Shown: positions 1-5,610 of the stretch, piece by piece
How the letters are laid out: the number at the start of each line of letters is the position of its first letter
Position numbering within the stretch: position 1 is the stretch's first letter
DNA from: an uncultured Bacillaceae bacterium
GTDB taxonomy: Bacteria; Bacillota; Bacilli; Bacillales; Alkalibacillaceae
NCBI GenBank assembly: GCA_937958375.1
Contig: CALGNY010000256.1
Coordinates: 1-5,819 of the forward strand
DNA length: 5,819 nucleotides
Direction of reading: 5' to 3'
Notes under the pieces: generated by a model
What the model saw: only the letters and a program-made list of their open reading frames with translations
Databases searched by the model: none
Told to the model about the DNA's origin: nothing
Made by a program: the position numbers and the translations under genes

Positions 1-516
1 CGTTTAAAACAGAAGAAAACCCAGCAAGAAGTTGCTGACTCTAGTGATATTTCAAAAAGCCTTCTTTCCAAGATCGAAAACGGAAGAACAAGTGCTGCTA
101 TGGCAACCCTATCACGGATCAGTGAAGCACTCGAAGTCAAACTATCTTGGTTACTTGATGATTCAGAAGATCAATCACTCGTAATTCTGAAAGAGGGCCA
201 GAGAGGAGAAAAAATGCAAGATGTGAATATGGGTTATTCCTATGAACTTCTTGCAAAACGGTCCAAATTAACAGGAATTGACTCCATGGTTGTCTTTGTC
301 ACACCAAAAGATGTTACGACAAGGGTTGAGCCTTACACCCATAATGAAGATGAATTCATATATATTTTAAAGGGTGAGATTGACCTCTTGTATAACGGAG
401 AGACCTATCGAATGACGACTAACGACACTGCCTATTTCGATGGGACAAACCCACATTTTTTCTTGCCAGTCGATAATCAAGGTGCTCAAGTTTTAACGAT
501 CTATATTGATAAATAA
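1..516 (+). CDS. XRE-family HTH regulator with C-terminal cupin domain (5' end missing)
   Basis: The frame is open from base 1 and runs to a TAA at 514-516, giving 171 visible residues. The first visible residues (RLKQKKTQQEVA, then SLLSKIENGR at about 23-32) are a classic Cro/C1-type helix-turn-helix, so only a short N-terminal piece, probably 5-15 residues, is outside the window. An ATG at 100 lies inside the HTH and is not the start. A linker follows, then a small beta-barrel cupin domain at about 100-171. Cupin motif 1 is seen as H114-x3-E118-x6-G125, but the usual first His of the HxH pair is Tyr112. Motif 2 is represented by the stretch ending in H152. Proteins of this architecture bind DNA through the HTH and sense a small ligand or metal through the cupin; the ligand here cannot be told. 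With one metal ligand replaced, the cupin may bind an organic effector rather than a metal (inference). No clear terminator follows; the tandem hairpins at 549-750 are the nearest structure. Confidence 0.9.
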   Translation, partial: RLKQKKTQQEVADSSDISKSLLSKIENGRTSAAMATLSRISEALEVKLSWLLDDSEDQSLVILKEGQRGEKMQDVNMGYSYELLAKRSKLTGIDSMVVFVTPKDVTTRVEPYTHNEDEFIYILKGEIDLLYNGETYRMTTNDTAYFDGTNPHFFLPVDNQGAQVLTIYIDK

Positions 517-548
517 GTTTTCGAATTTGCTATCATAAATTTAGAATT

Positions 549-750
549 CTCATCGCCATTTGGGTACCAAAATAGTGCTCAAATGTCTCTGAGGGGTTGT
601 CTCACCGACATTTGGGACGTAAAAAAAGATCAAATGTCGCTGAGAAGCTGTGTCACCGCCATTTGGGTAGTAAAATAGGACTCAAATGTCGCTGAGAAGA
701 AATTTCACTGCCATTTTGAAGTAAAAATACATCCGAATGTCGTTGAGAAG
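549..750. repeat. Four tandem ~52-bp units, each a potential hairpin
   Basis: This stretch fills most of the 323-base gap between 517 and 839, which has no gene. Four direct repeats have left arms starting at about 549, 601, 652 and 704, and right arms at about 580, 631, 683 and 734, so the period is 51-52 bp. The arms are inverted copies around a 16-18 base spacer. In unit 2, CTCACCGACATTTG (601-614) faces CAAATGTCGCTGAG (631-644), and 13 of 14 positions pair. By eye, units 1 and 3 pair at about 11 of 14 and unit 4 at about 8 of 14, so the last unit is the most decayed. Spacers are A-rich and variable. The array sits between the convergent ends of the cupin-regulator gene and the ligD-side operon. 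It is likely a dispersed intergenic repeat family; RNA hairpins could also limit read-through. Function is unknown. Confidence 0.85.
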
Positions 751-783
751 TCTTCGATCATCATACTAAGCATCAAAAACAGA

Positions 784-829
784 ATAAAAAATTTAACCCC
801 CTAGCCACGACATTCCAGCGGTTAGGGGG
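784..829 (-). terminator. Intrinsic terminator of the ligD-small gene transcript
   Basis: Read on the minus strand, a 10-bp stem (CCCCCTAACC at 829-820 with GGCTAGGGGG at 806-797, one G-T pair) is followed by TTAAATTTTTTAT. It lies 10 bases after the stop codon of the 58-residue gene. On the plus strand the hairpin is not followed by a T-run, so it should act mainly leftward. Confidence 0.85.
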
Positions 830-839
830 GAATCATTTG

Positions 840-1016
840 TTATACTTTTTCGTATCCATTATCTCGAAGTGCTTCTTCATAGTCTTGATCGACGACATAA
901 AATTTATTTTCATGTTTAACCACAATCTGTTCGTCTGTGCAAAAGTCTCGTGCGATTGCTAGGTCTTCAAAGGGGGCTGCTTCAATATCGGTGTCGTTGA
1001 TTTGAATGTTAGGCAT
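840..1016 (-). CDS. Small hypothetical protein downstream of ligD (58 aa)
   Basis: I do not recognise this protein. It is small and acidic, begins MPNIQINDTDIEAAPFEDLA, has one Cys (C26), and has no membrane segment or signal peptide. The middle (about 29-45) looks like alternating strand residues (IVVKHENKFYVVD), and the end (45-54) looks helical. The start at 1016 was chosen because AGAGGAG at 1031-1025 sits 8 bases upstream. An in-frame ATG at 1022 is only 2 bases from that site, and an ATG at 1142 would run into ligD. The gene begins 40 bases after the ligD stop, on the same strand, and a strong terminator follows it, so it is very probably the last gene of the ligD transcript. A short inverted repeat (ACCGTT 1034-1039 with AACGGT 1051-1056) lies in the gap. 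A role linked to end joining or to spores is possible, but only position suggests it. Confidence 0.75.
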   Translation of the reverse strand: MPNIQINDTDIEAAPFEDLAIARDFCTDEQIVVKHENKFYVVDQDYEEALRDNGYEKV

Positions 1017-1024
1017 GTCCATCA

Positions 1025-1031
1025 CTCCTCT
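1025..1031 (-). promoter_or_regulatory. Ribosome binding site of the 58-aa gene
   Basis: AGAGGAG on the minus strand lies 8 bases before the ATG at 1016 and 2 bases before the ATG at 1022. The spacing favours the inner start. Confidence 0.7.
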
Positions 1032-1056
1032 GTACCGTTTTATTACCCGTAACGGT

Positions 1057-2799
1057 TCAAATATATTCCTGGTCCAGATAGTATTGAAATGGACAGCCTT
1101 TTTTTCGAATCCGTTCTGGAACAGAAAATACGGTGAATTCACTTGGATCTAAGTTTTCATTGACTTCCTCCCAAAATAAAGGCGTTGCGACCGTTGCGTT
1201 GCCTTGGCCTCTTGGTGAATAAGGTGCGATGATCGTTTTACCTTCTGCATGTTGAATATAATCAATATACACACGCTCGCCGCGGTTTTTCTTCATGCGT
1301 TCGATCGTAAATTGATCCGGGTATTTTTGGACGAGCACTTTAGCGACCGTTTCCATGAATTCTCTTGTTTCGTCGTAGGACCATTCACCACCTGTCGGAA
1401 TATGAACCTGCAAACCTTTCCGGCCGGATGTCTTAGCGATGGGTACTAGATCTTTATACTCGCAAAGCTCCCGAATATGCTGTGCAGCTTCCACGGCAAC
1501 ATGAAATTTTCCTTGGTTCGGTGGATCGATATCGAATACCATTTCGGTCGGATTCTTCTCATCAATCCGATTGTACGGCACATGATATTCCAATGCGGCA
1601 TGATTCCCTAACCAAACCAAACTCTCTAAATCATTACAGATCAAATGATCATCATGCTGCAAAAAGTCTGGCGCATAATCAGGGACATGTTTTTGATAAA
1701 ATGACTCATCGTAGATGCCATCCGGAAATCGGATCACCGTTAACTTTTTTTGATACAAATGGGGGAGCATAAGTGGAGCAACTCGCCGTAAATGAATCAA
1801 CAAGTCGCTCTTCGTCGCTTTAGAAAACAATTGTTTATCCAGGTTAGAATACTCGATCTCATCTGGCAGTTGGGCTAACCCTTGTCTGACACGATCCCAT
1901 GTACAGTCCTGCGGTTGTAAATCAAATCGAAACTGATGAAATAAAGGCTCACGCAGCTCGCCATCGTGGGCATTCAAGCAGTTGACCTCCACACAAATGG
2001 CTTCAGGCAGATGCCATGACGATTGATTGACCTTCTTGCCGTTCTCTTGAATAAATTGATTCAACGTTTCGCGCTCGTCCGCTTCAAATCCATTCTTCAC
2101 TTTCCCAAGAGGAATCAATTCCCCATCATCATAGACACTGAGCGAATAATAGTCGTTTTCCTGATTCCAGCCAGTGACAATCCCCTGAACCTGTCGCCAG
2201 TTCTTGGTTTTTAACCAGTCGGTCGTTCGGTGGTTTTCCCGATACGTTGAATCCACTCGTTTGGCTAACAAACCTTCTGCTTGATGCAAAAATACATCAC
2301 CCGTAATGTCCTCAAGCTTCGTATAACGCTTGACCAGCTTCAACCGATCGATCGGATTCGAATCCAGTACCGTCTCCAATGATTTACGACGTTCTTTGTA
2401 GGGCTTACTTTTTAGTGATTTACCGCCGTGTTTCAACAAATCGAAGACCACAAGCATGGCTGGTCGTTCTTGAGCTTTTTTACTAATGGAATCCTTAGAT
2501 TTCATCCGGCCACGGGTTTGTAGTAACGAAAAATCTGTCCGTAGATCGGTGACGGGAATGATCAGCTCACCATCCAACAACAAGGGCAGATGCTCGTCAA
2601 ATTCGGATTGGTGCTCTAAGCAAGCATCAATAACTTCAGGGAATTGGTCATTTAATTTTTTTCCATTTCTAGACCAGAGGACAATCTTATCTGAAGACCA
2701 CTCCAAGCCACAGCGAAACCCATCATATTTCACTTCATAATTCCATTGGTTTCCTTCCGGGGCTTCATCCCGATAGGTCGTCAACATCGGTTTCCACAT
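1057..2799 (-). CDS. ligD: DNA ligase D (ATP-dependent ligase + polymerase/primase domains), NHEJ
   Basis: This is the sealing and gap-filling enzyme of bacterial non-homologous end joining, working with Ku on double-strand breaks. From the start used here it has 580 residues. The ligase domain is N-terminal: motif I EVKYDGFR with the adenylated Lys24, motif III LLLDGEL around 74-80, motif IV EGLLAKR around 175-181, and motif V WLKTKNW around 195-201, followed by an OB-fold to about 300. The polymerase domain covers about 315-575: metal-binding FDIDPP (D423, D425), TSGRKGLQVHIP at 457-468, YIDYIQ (D513), and APYSPRG. The Q in GLQ, where many LigD proteins have His, is as I recall also found in B. 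subtilis LigD. There is no phosphoesterase domain, as in B. subtilis LigD. An ATG at 2838 would add 13 residues but has no ribosome binding site. The start at 2799 has one and fits the family's N-terminus better. The gene is divergent from ku, and the small gene at 840-1016 follows it. Confidence 0.96.
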   Translation of the reverse strand: MWKPMLTTYRDEAPEGNQWNYEVKYDGFRCGLEWSSDKIVLWSRNGKKLNDQFPEVIDACLEHQSEFDEHLPLLLDGELIIPVTDLRTDFSLLQTRGRMKSKDSISKKAQERPAMLVVFDLLKHGGKSLKSKPYKERRKSLETVLDSNPIDRLKLVKRYTKLEDITGDVFLHQAEGLLAKRVDSTYRENHRTTDWLKTKNWRQVQGIVTGWNQENDYYSLSVYDDGELIPLGKVKNGFEADERETLNQFIQENGKKVNQSSWHLPEAICVEVNCLNAHDGELREPLFHQFRFDLQPQDCTWDRVRQGLAQLPDEIEYSNLDKQLFSKATKSDLLIHLRRVAPLMLPHLYQKKLTVIRFPDGIYDESFYQKHVPDYAPDFLQHDDHLICNDLESLVWLGNHAALEYHVPYNRIDEKNPTEMVFDIDPPNQGKFHVAVEAAQHIRELCEYKDLVPIAKTSGRKGLQVHIPTGGEWSYDETREFMETVAKVLVQKYPDQFTIERMKKNRGERVYIDYIQHAEGKTIIAPYSPRGQGNATVATPLFWEEVNENLDPSEFTVFSVPERIRKKGCPFQYYLDQEYI

Positions 2800-2803
2800 G
2801 TTT

Positions 2804-2813
2804 TCACCATCCC
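2804..2813 (-). promoter_or_regulatory. Ribosome binding site supporting the 2799 start of ligD
   Basis: On the minus strand GGGATGGTGA ends 4 bases before the ATG at 2799. GGTGA matches the 3' half of the AAGGAGGTGA consensus at the right distance. Upstream of the alternative ATG at 2838 the sequence (CACTCAGTGGT) shows no such match. Confidence 0.5.
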
Positions 2814-2884
2814 AAAAAACATCTAGTAGTTTATTCATACCACTGAGTGCAGATACCTACACTTCCGGCTCGTTGTCGTCCAAT

Positions 2885-2913
2885 GAATAAGTTCATAAAC
2901 ATTCGGGAATATA
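2885..2913 (+). promoter_or_regulatory. Sigma-G-like promoter candidate for ku
   Basis: GAATA (2885-2889) matches the forespore sigma-G -35 element. After 17 bases comes GAATATA (2907-2913), 5 of 7 to the -10 pattern CATWHTA. Transcription would begin near 2920, about 35 bases before the ku ATG. A 5+4+5 inverted repeat, ATGAA-TAAG-TTCAT (2883-2896), overlaps the -35 and could be an operator. The ku/ligD genes of B. subtilis are known to be made in the forespore under sigma-G, which makes this assignment plausible. No good sigma-A -35/-10 pair was seen here. By eye only. Confidence 0.35.
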
Positions 2914-2924
2914 AAGAGGACCAC

Positions 2925-2953
2925 TACTATGAATCGAACTGGAGGGAAAATGC
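2925..2953 (-). promoter_or_regulatory. Sigma-G-like promoter candidate for ligD
   Basis: On the minus strand GCATT (2953-2949), 17 bases, then CATAGTA (2931-2925). This matches the sigma-G consensus at 4 of 5 and 6 of 7 positions. Transcription would begin near 2918 and leave a leader of about 120 bases before the ligD start at 2799. The element overlaps the ku ribosome binding site, so some of the match could be chance. Confidence 0.35.
2941..2947 (+). promoter_or_regulatory. Ribosome binding site fixing the ku start
   Basis: GGAGGGA lies 7 bases before the ATG at 2955. The frame stays open upstream to 2847, but earlier ATGs in it have no comparable site, and the family N-terminus begins MHTMWKGSISFGLVNIP. 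Confidence 0.9.
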
Positions 2954-2954
2954 T

Positions 2955-3839
2955 ATGCATACGATGTGGAAAGGGTCCATTAGTTTCGGACTTGTCAATA
3001 TACCAATTAAAATGCATTCCGCCACAGAAAATAAAGATATCAAGCTCCGCCAGCTGCATAAAGAATGCCAAACACCGATCCGTTATAAAAAAGTATGCCC
3101 AGAATGCGATAAAGAAGTCGAAAACGATGACATCGTGCGAGGATATGAATATGCCAAAGGTAAATACGTCATTTTAACCGATGAAGAATTAGAAGAGCTG
3201 AAAGAAGAGAATGATGATAAAGCGGTAGAAATTTTGGATTTCGTTCAGTTGGAAGAAATCGATCCAATTTATTTTGACCGAAGCTATTACTTATCACCCA
3301 ATTCAGGTGGCGCCAAAGCTTATTCGCTATTGCGTAAAGCCTTAGAGGACAGTGGGAAAATTGGACTGGCAAAAATAACGATTCGCTCAAAAGAACATTT
3401 ATCGGTCATTCGCGTATACGAAAATACACTTTTGATGGAAACCATTCATTATCCAGATGAAGTGAGAGATGTAAAAGAGGTACCAAACGTCCCAGAACAA
3501 GAGGAAGTCGGTAAGAAAGAACTCGACACCGCGAAATTATTGATCGATCAATTGACGACCGAATTTGACCCGACTCAATACAAGGACGAATATCGAGAAG
3601 CGTTAGAGGATTTGATCGAACAGAAGAAGGATGGGGAAGAGGTTACGATTCCAAAAGAAACCAAAAAACAAGACAATGTTACCGACCTGATGGAGGCTTT
3701 GGAAAAATCACTTCAGAAAAACAAGAAAAAATCGACTGGAACGAAAAAGAAAACGACCCAAAAGAAATCGACAAGTTCAAGTTCCAAAACATCCGCCAAG
3801 AAAAAGTCTTCCAGCAAAAAAGAGAAAAAGACGGGATAA
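2955..3839 (+). CDS. ku: Ku DNA end-binding protein, NHEJ
   Basis: Bacterial Ku forms a homodimeric ring that threads onto broken double-stranded DNA ends and recruits LigD. The protein has 294 residues, usual for the family. It opens with the signature MHTMWKGSISFGLVNIPIKM and continues through the Ku beta-barrel core to about residue 200, with KGKYVILTDEEL (68-79), VQLEEIDPIYFDRSYYL (97-113) and HYPDEVR (165-171). H35, C38, C48 and C51 form an H-x2-C...C-x2-C group that could bind zinc (inference from pattern). The C-terminal tail from about 255 is very Lys/Ser/Thr-rich, with 17 Lys in the last 40 residues, and should be a disordered DNA-binding extension. Such basic tails in bacterial Ku proteins affect DNA binding and sliding. 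The gene is divergent from ligD and has its own terminator 11 bases after the stop, so it is probably monocistronic. Confidence 0.97.
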   Translation: MHTMWKGSISFGLVNIPIKMHSATENKDIKLRQLHKECQTPIRYKKVCPECDKEVENDDIVRGYEYAKGKYVILTDEELEELKEENDDKAVEILDFVQLEEIDPIYFDRSYYLSPNSGGAKAYSLLRKALEDSGKIGLAKITIRSKEHLSVIRVYENTLLMETIHYPDEVRDVKEVPNVPEQEEVGKKELDTAKLLIDQLTTEFDPTQYKDEYREALEDLIEQKKDGEEVTIPKETKKQDNVTDLMEALEKSLQKNKKKSTGTKKKTTQKKSTSSSSKTSAKKKSSSKKEKKTG

Positions 3840-3850
3840 CCCATACGAAC

Positions 3851-3897
3851 AGACTTCTGCTATGCTTGATGATCAAGCAAAAGCAGAAGTCTTTTTT
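3851..3897 (+). terminator. Strong intrinsic terminator of ku
   Basis: A perfect 11-bp stem, AGACTTCTGCT (3851-3861) with AGCAGAAGTCT (3882-3892), runs into six T's (3892-3897). Nested inside is a second perfect stem, GCTTGA (3864-3869) with TCAAGC (3873-3878). It begins 11 bases after the ku stop codon and insulates the iron-regulated gene downstream. Confidence 0.95.
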
Positions 3898-3917
3898 GAT
3901 CTACAACAAATTCAGCT

Positions 3918-3937
3918 AATAATGAGAATCATTATCA
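3918..3937 (+). promoter_or_regulatory. Fur box
   Basis: AATAATGAGAATCATTATC (3918-3936) matches 17 of 19 positions of the classic Fur consensus GATAATGATAATCATTATC. The 7-1-7 core TGAGAAT-C-ATTATCA (3923-3937) matches the Bacillus form at 14 of 15. It abuts the -35 region of the promoter at 3938-3966, so iron-loaded Fur should block RNA polymerase and the downstream reductase should be made when iron is scarce. Confidence 0.9.
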
Positions 3938-3966
3938 TTCCAAAAACATGCCATATGAGCTATAAT
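3938..3966 (+). promoter_or_regulatory. Sigma-A promoter of the FhuF-type reductase gene
   Basis: There is a perfect -10 box TATAAT at 3961-3966. With a 17-base spacer the -35 is TTCCAA (3938-3943), only 3 of 6. Transcription would begin near 3973, giving a leader of about 70 bases. The leader contains a small inverted repeat (GTAGG 4007-4011, CCTAC 4019-4023) ahead of the ribosome binding site. The weak -35 next to the Fur box fits a repressible promoter. Confidence 0.75.
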
Positions 3967-4043
3967 GTGAATTGGGATTAAAAATTGTCGAACGATGTGA
4001 AATAGTGTAGGGTTCATTCCTACCATGTAAAGGGCGGATCATC

Positions 4044-4850
4044 ATGTCAACTCAACTTTCATCAATTGATCAAGCGAATCTTGAAGATACGTTTCGAATC
4101 CGTTTTGAGAAGAATCAAGAGGACCAAGCGGTTGCGATCAGCGACTTACTTGATGAGAATCATTTATACAGTTATTTAAATCAAATTAATGAATTTCTTC
4201 AAGCGGACCAAATGATGGTTGTCGGTTCACAGTTGATTAAACGACTCACCAATTTATTGTTGGTGCCACAATTATATTCTTTGGCCGTTTACAATAAACA
4301 ATTGGATTTATTTGAAGGTAGCTCGATTGTTACAGCCATGAAAAATAAAAAATGGATGCCGATTTTGAAGGTCGGTGGATATCGAGCAATTCAAGTGAAA
4401 AACCGATCAGAACGTAACGCTTACTTAGAAGAAAACATTCACCAGATCTCTCAGTTCGTGAAAGTGATCCATCAAGTGGCCAAGGTCCCAACACCATTAC
4501 TGTGGGAAAACGTAGCTGTCTATGTCTATAAATTATATGAATCCAAGGTCAAAGAAGCTGGACTAAATTTGTATGAACAAAAAGAAGCGTGGAATGATTT
4601 CGCTTATTTATTACAACTCGACCCGGAAATTTTTCAAGAACGGTTTAATTTTAATCCACTGCAACGCTTCTATACGAATAAAATCGAAGTGGAAGGAAAA
4701 GAACAACCCGTCCGCGTGCGTCGGACCTGCTGTTTCAACTACGAAACGAGTGCAGGAAAATACTGCAAAGGCTGTCCGAAGTCTGATGTCAATAAAGAGG
4801 CTTGCCTTCGTACGAAGCGGCATGTCATGGAAGTTGAGATGATCCATTAG
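4044..4850 (+). CDS. FhuF-type ferric-siderophore reductase ([2Fe-2S])
   Basis: This is a cytoplasmic iron-siderophore reductase of the FhuF family, related to the IucA/IucC C-terminal domain proteins. It reduces Fe(III) held by imported siderophores so that the metal is released. The protein has 268 residues with no signal peptide. The decisive feature is the C-terminal cluster motif: C229, C230, ten residues, C241, two residues, C244 (RRTCC...YCKGC), the CC-x10-C-x2-C pattern that ligates a [2Fe-2S] cluster in E. coli FhuF. The N-terminal part is diverged, as is usual in the family. The ribosome binding site AAGGGCGGA at 4030-4038 precedes the ATG at 4044. A Fur box upstream confirms iron control. 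B. halodurans FchR, a ferric citrate/schizokinen reductase, is the kind of Bacillus relative to compare with, but the siderophore used here cannot be read from the sequence. No siderophore importer is in the window. The neighbour downstream is a flavin reductase that could supply electrons (inference). Confidence 0.88.
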   Translation: MSTQLSSIDQANLEDTFRIRFEKNQEDQAVAISDLLDENHLYSYLNQINEFLQADQMMVVGSQLIKRLTNLLLVPQLYSLAVYNKQLDLFEGSSIVTAMKNKKWMPILKVGGYRAIQVKNRSERNAYLEENIHQISQFVKVIHQVAKVPTPLLWENVAVYVYKLYESKVKEAGLNLYEQKEAWNDFAYLLQLDPEIFQERFNFNPLQRFYTNKIEVEGKEQPVRVRRTCCFNYETSAGKYCKGCPKSDVNKEACLRTKRHVMEVEMIH

Positions 4851-4860
4851 TTTCGTTTAC

Positions 4861-4911
4861 ACCTCCATTCCTTTGGGAACATGAATACCAAAAGGGACAG
4901 GAGGTTTTTTT
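4861..4911 (+). terminator. Terminator-like hairpin that contains the next gene's RBS
   Basis: The outer stem is ACCTCC (4861-4866) with GGAGGT (4900-4905). After a small internal loop the inner stem is CCTTTGG (4870-4876) with CCAAAAGG (4888-4895, one bulged A), and the loop is about 11 bases. Seven T's follow (4905-4911). It starts 10 bases after the stop of the FhuF-type gene. The 3' arm is the ribosome binding site of the gene that starts at 4912, so full-length RNA would have that site paired. Confidence 0.75.
4900..4904 (+). promoter_or_regulatory. Ribosome binding site of the flavin reductase gene, inside the hairpin
   Basis: GGAGG lies 7 bases before the ATG at 4912, and all seven spacer bases are T. 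It is complementary to 4862-4866 and so would be masked when the hairpin at 4861-4911 forms. Confidence 0.85.
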
Positions 4912-5535
4912 ATGGCATTAAAAGCGTTGTTTTTAAATACATCACTGAAAAAAAGTAATGAAGAGTCGAATACAGAGGCTTTATTTAATGAAGCAAAGAA
5001 AGTATATGAAAAAGAAGGCGTCGAAGTCGAAGTCTTACGCCTAGCAGACTATAACGTACCGGTTGGCATTGCCGACGATTTGGGAGAAGGCGATGAGTGG
5101 CCAGGAATTTTACAAAAAATCTTGAATGCGGATATTTTCATTCTCGGAAGCCCCGTCTGGCTAGGTGAAAAAAGTAGCTTGGCGAAAAAGACACTCGAAC
5201 GCCTGAACGGTAGCAGTGGCAAAACGAACGACAAAGGACAAGAAATCTTTTATAACCTTGTTGCAGGAACCGTCGTGACAGGCAATGAAGACGGAGCCAA
5301 ACACGCAGCACGTGATATCCTTTATGGGCTGAATCACTTAGGTTTTACCCTTCCTCCAAACGTTGATGCTTATTGGGTTGGCGAGGCAGGACCCGGCCCA
5401 TCTTATATGGAAGCCGGAACCGACAGTGAATTTACGCAAGGTGCAATCACGACAATGGCCTATAATACGATTCATTTTGCCCGGATGTTGAATGCGAAAC
5501 CAATTCCTGCTGAAGGGAATTTGACGGAAGGGTAG
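4912..5535 (+). CDS. Flavodoxin-fold NAD(P)H-dependent FMN reductase family protein
   Basis: This is a soluble flavoprotein of the NADPH-dependent FMN reductase / flavodoxin family, 207 residues, probably moving electrons from NAD(P)H to bound FMN. The first strand ALKALFLNTSL leads into the phosphate-binding loop (about 9-22, rich in Ser/Asn/Thr). The second conserved loop is ILGSPVWLGEKSSLAKKTLERL (77-98), typical of the family, where the flavin ring sits. A third region, VVTGNEDGAKHAARDILYGLNHLG (121-144), has the usual GxEDGA-type turn, followed by the aromatic segment DAYWVGEAGPGPSY. There is no transmembrane or secretion signal. The substrate is not evident; flavin, quinone, azo or nitro compounds are all known for relatives. 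It follows the Fur-controlled FhuF-type gene by 61 bases on the same strand, but a terminator-like hairpin lies between, so co-expression is uncertain. A weak internal promoter (TTGAGA at 4834-4839, poor -10 near 4857) is possible but not convincing. Confidence 0.88.
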   Translation: MALKALFLNTSLKKSNEESNTEALFNEAKKVYEKEGVEVEVLRLADYNVPVGIADDLGEGDEWPGILQKILNADIFILGSPVWLGEKSSLAKKTLERLNGSSGKTNDKGQEIFYNLVAGTVVTGNEDGAKHAARDILYGLNHLGFTLPPNVDAYWVGEAGPGPSYMEAGTDSEFTQGAITTMAYNTIHFARMLNAKPIPAEGNLTEG

Positions 5536-5562
5536 ATTTAAGAAATTTAAAGGACGTTTTGA

Positions 5563-5599
5563 GGAGCGATCAGTTATTTTAAAAGCTGGTCGCTCCTTT
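5563..5599 (+). terminator. Terminator of the flavin reductase gene
   Basis: An 11-bp stem, GGAGCGATCAG (5563-5573) with CTGGTCGCTCC (5586-5596), one T-G pair, begins 27 bases after the stop codon. The loop is AT-rich. The following T-tract is short and broken (TTTGATTGTTT), so it is weaker than the ku terminator. Confidence 0.75.
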
Positions 5600-5610
5600 G
5601 ATTGTTTACG

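Noticed and set aside
1034..1056. Inverted repeat ACCGTT / AACGGT between ligD and the 58-aa gene
   Set aside because: Only 6 bp with no U-tract, so it is not a terminator. It may be an mRNA structure, but there is no further support.
1017..1142. N-terminal extension of the 58-aa gene to an ATG at 1142
   Set aside because: It would overlap the 3' end of ligD by 86 bases and lacks a ribosome binding site; AGAGGAG at 1031-1025 points to 1016.
1482..1772. Plus-strand frames inside ligD (also at 1249-1449, 2023-2214, 2486-2740)
   Set aside because: They are antisense to well-supported LigD motifs, with no ribosome binding sites and no recognisable protein features.
2041..2280. Possible frameshift or truncation in ligD
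   Set aside because: The frame is intact from the ligase motifs through the OB-fold to the polymerase motifs, and the length is normal.
2847..2954. 36-codon N-terminal extension of the ku frame
   Set aside because: The extension contains the ku ribosome binding site, has no family similarity I recognise, and the known Ku N-terminus begins at 2955.
4007..4023. GTAGG/CCTAC hairpin in the leader of the FhuF-type gene as a riboswitch
   Set aside because: A 5-bp stem alone, with no conserved aptamer features. The Fur box already explains regulation.
4806..4817. Perfect 12-bp palindrome CTTCGTACGAAG
   Set aside because: It lies inside the coding end of the FhuF-type gene, has no T-run after it, and is short enough to be chance.
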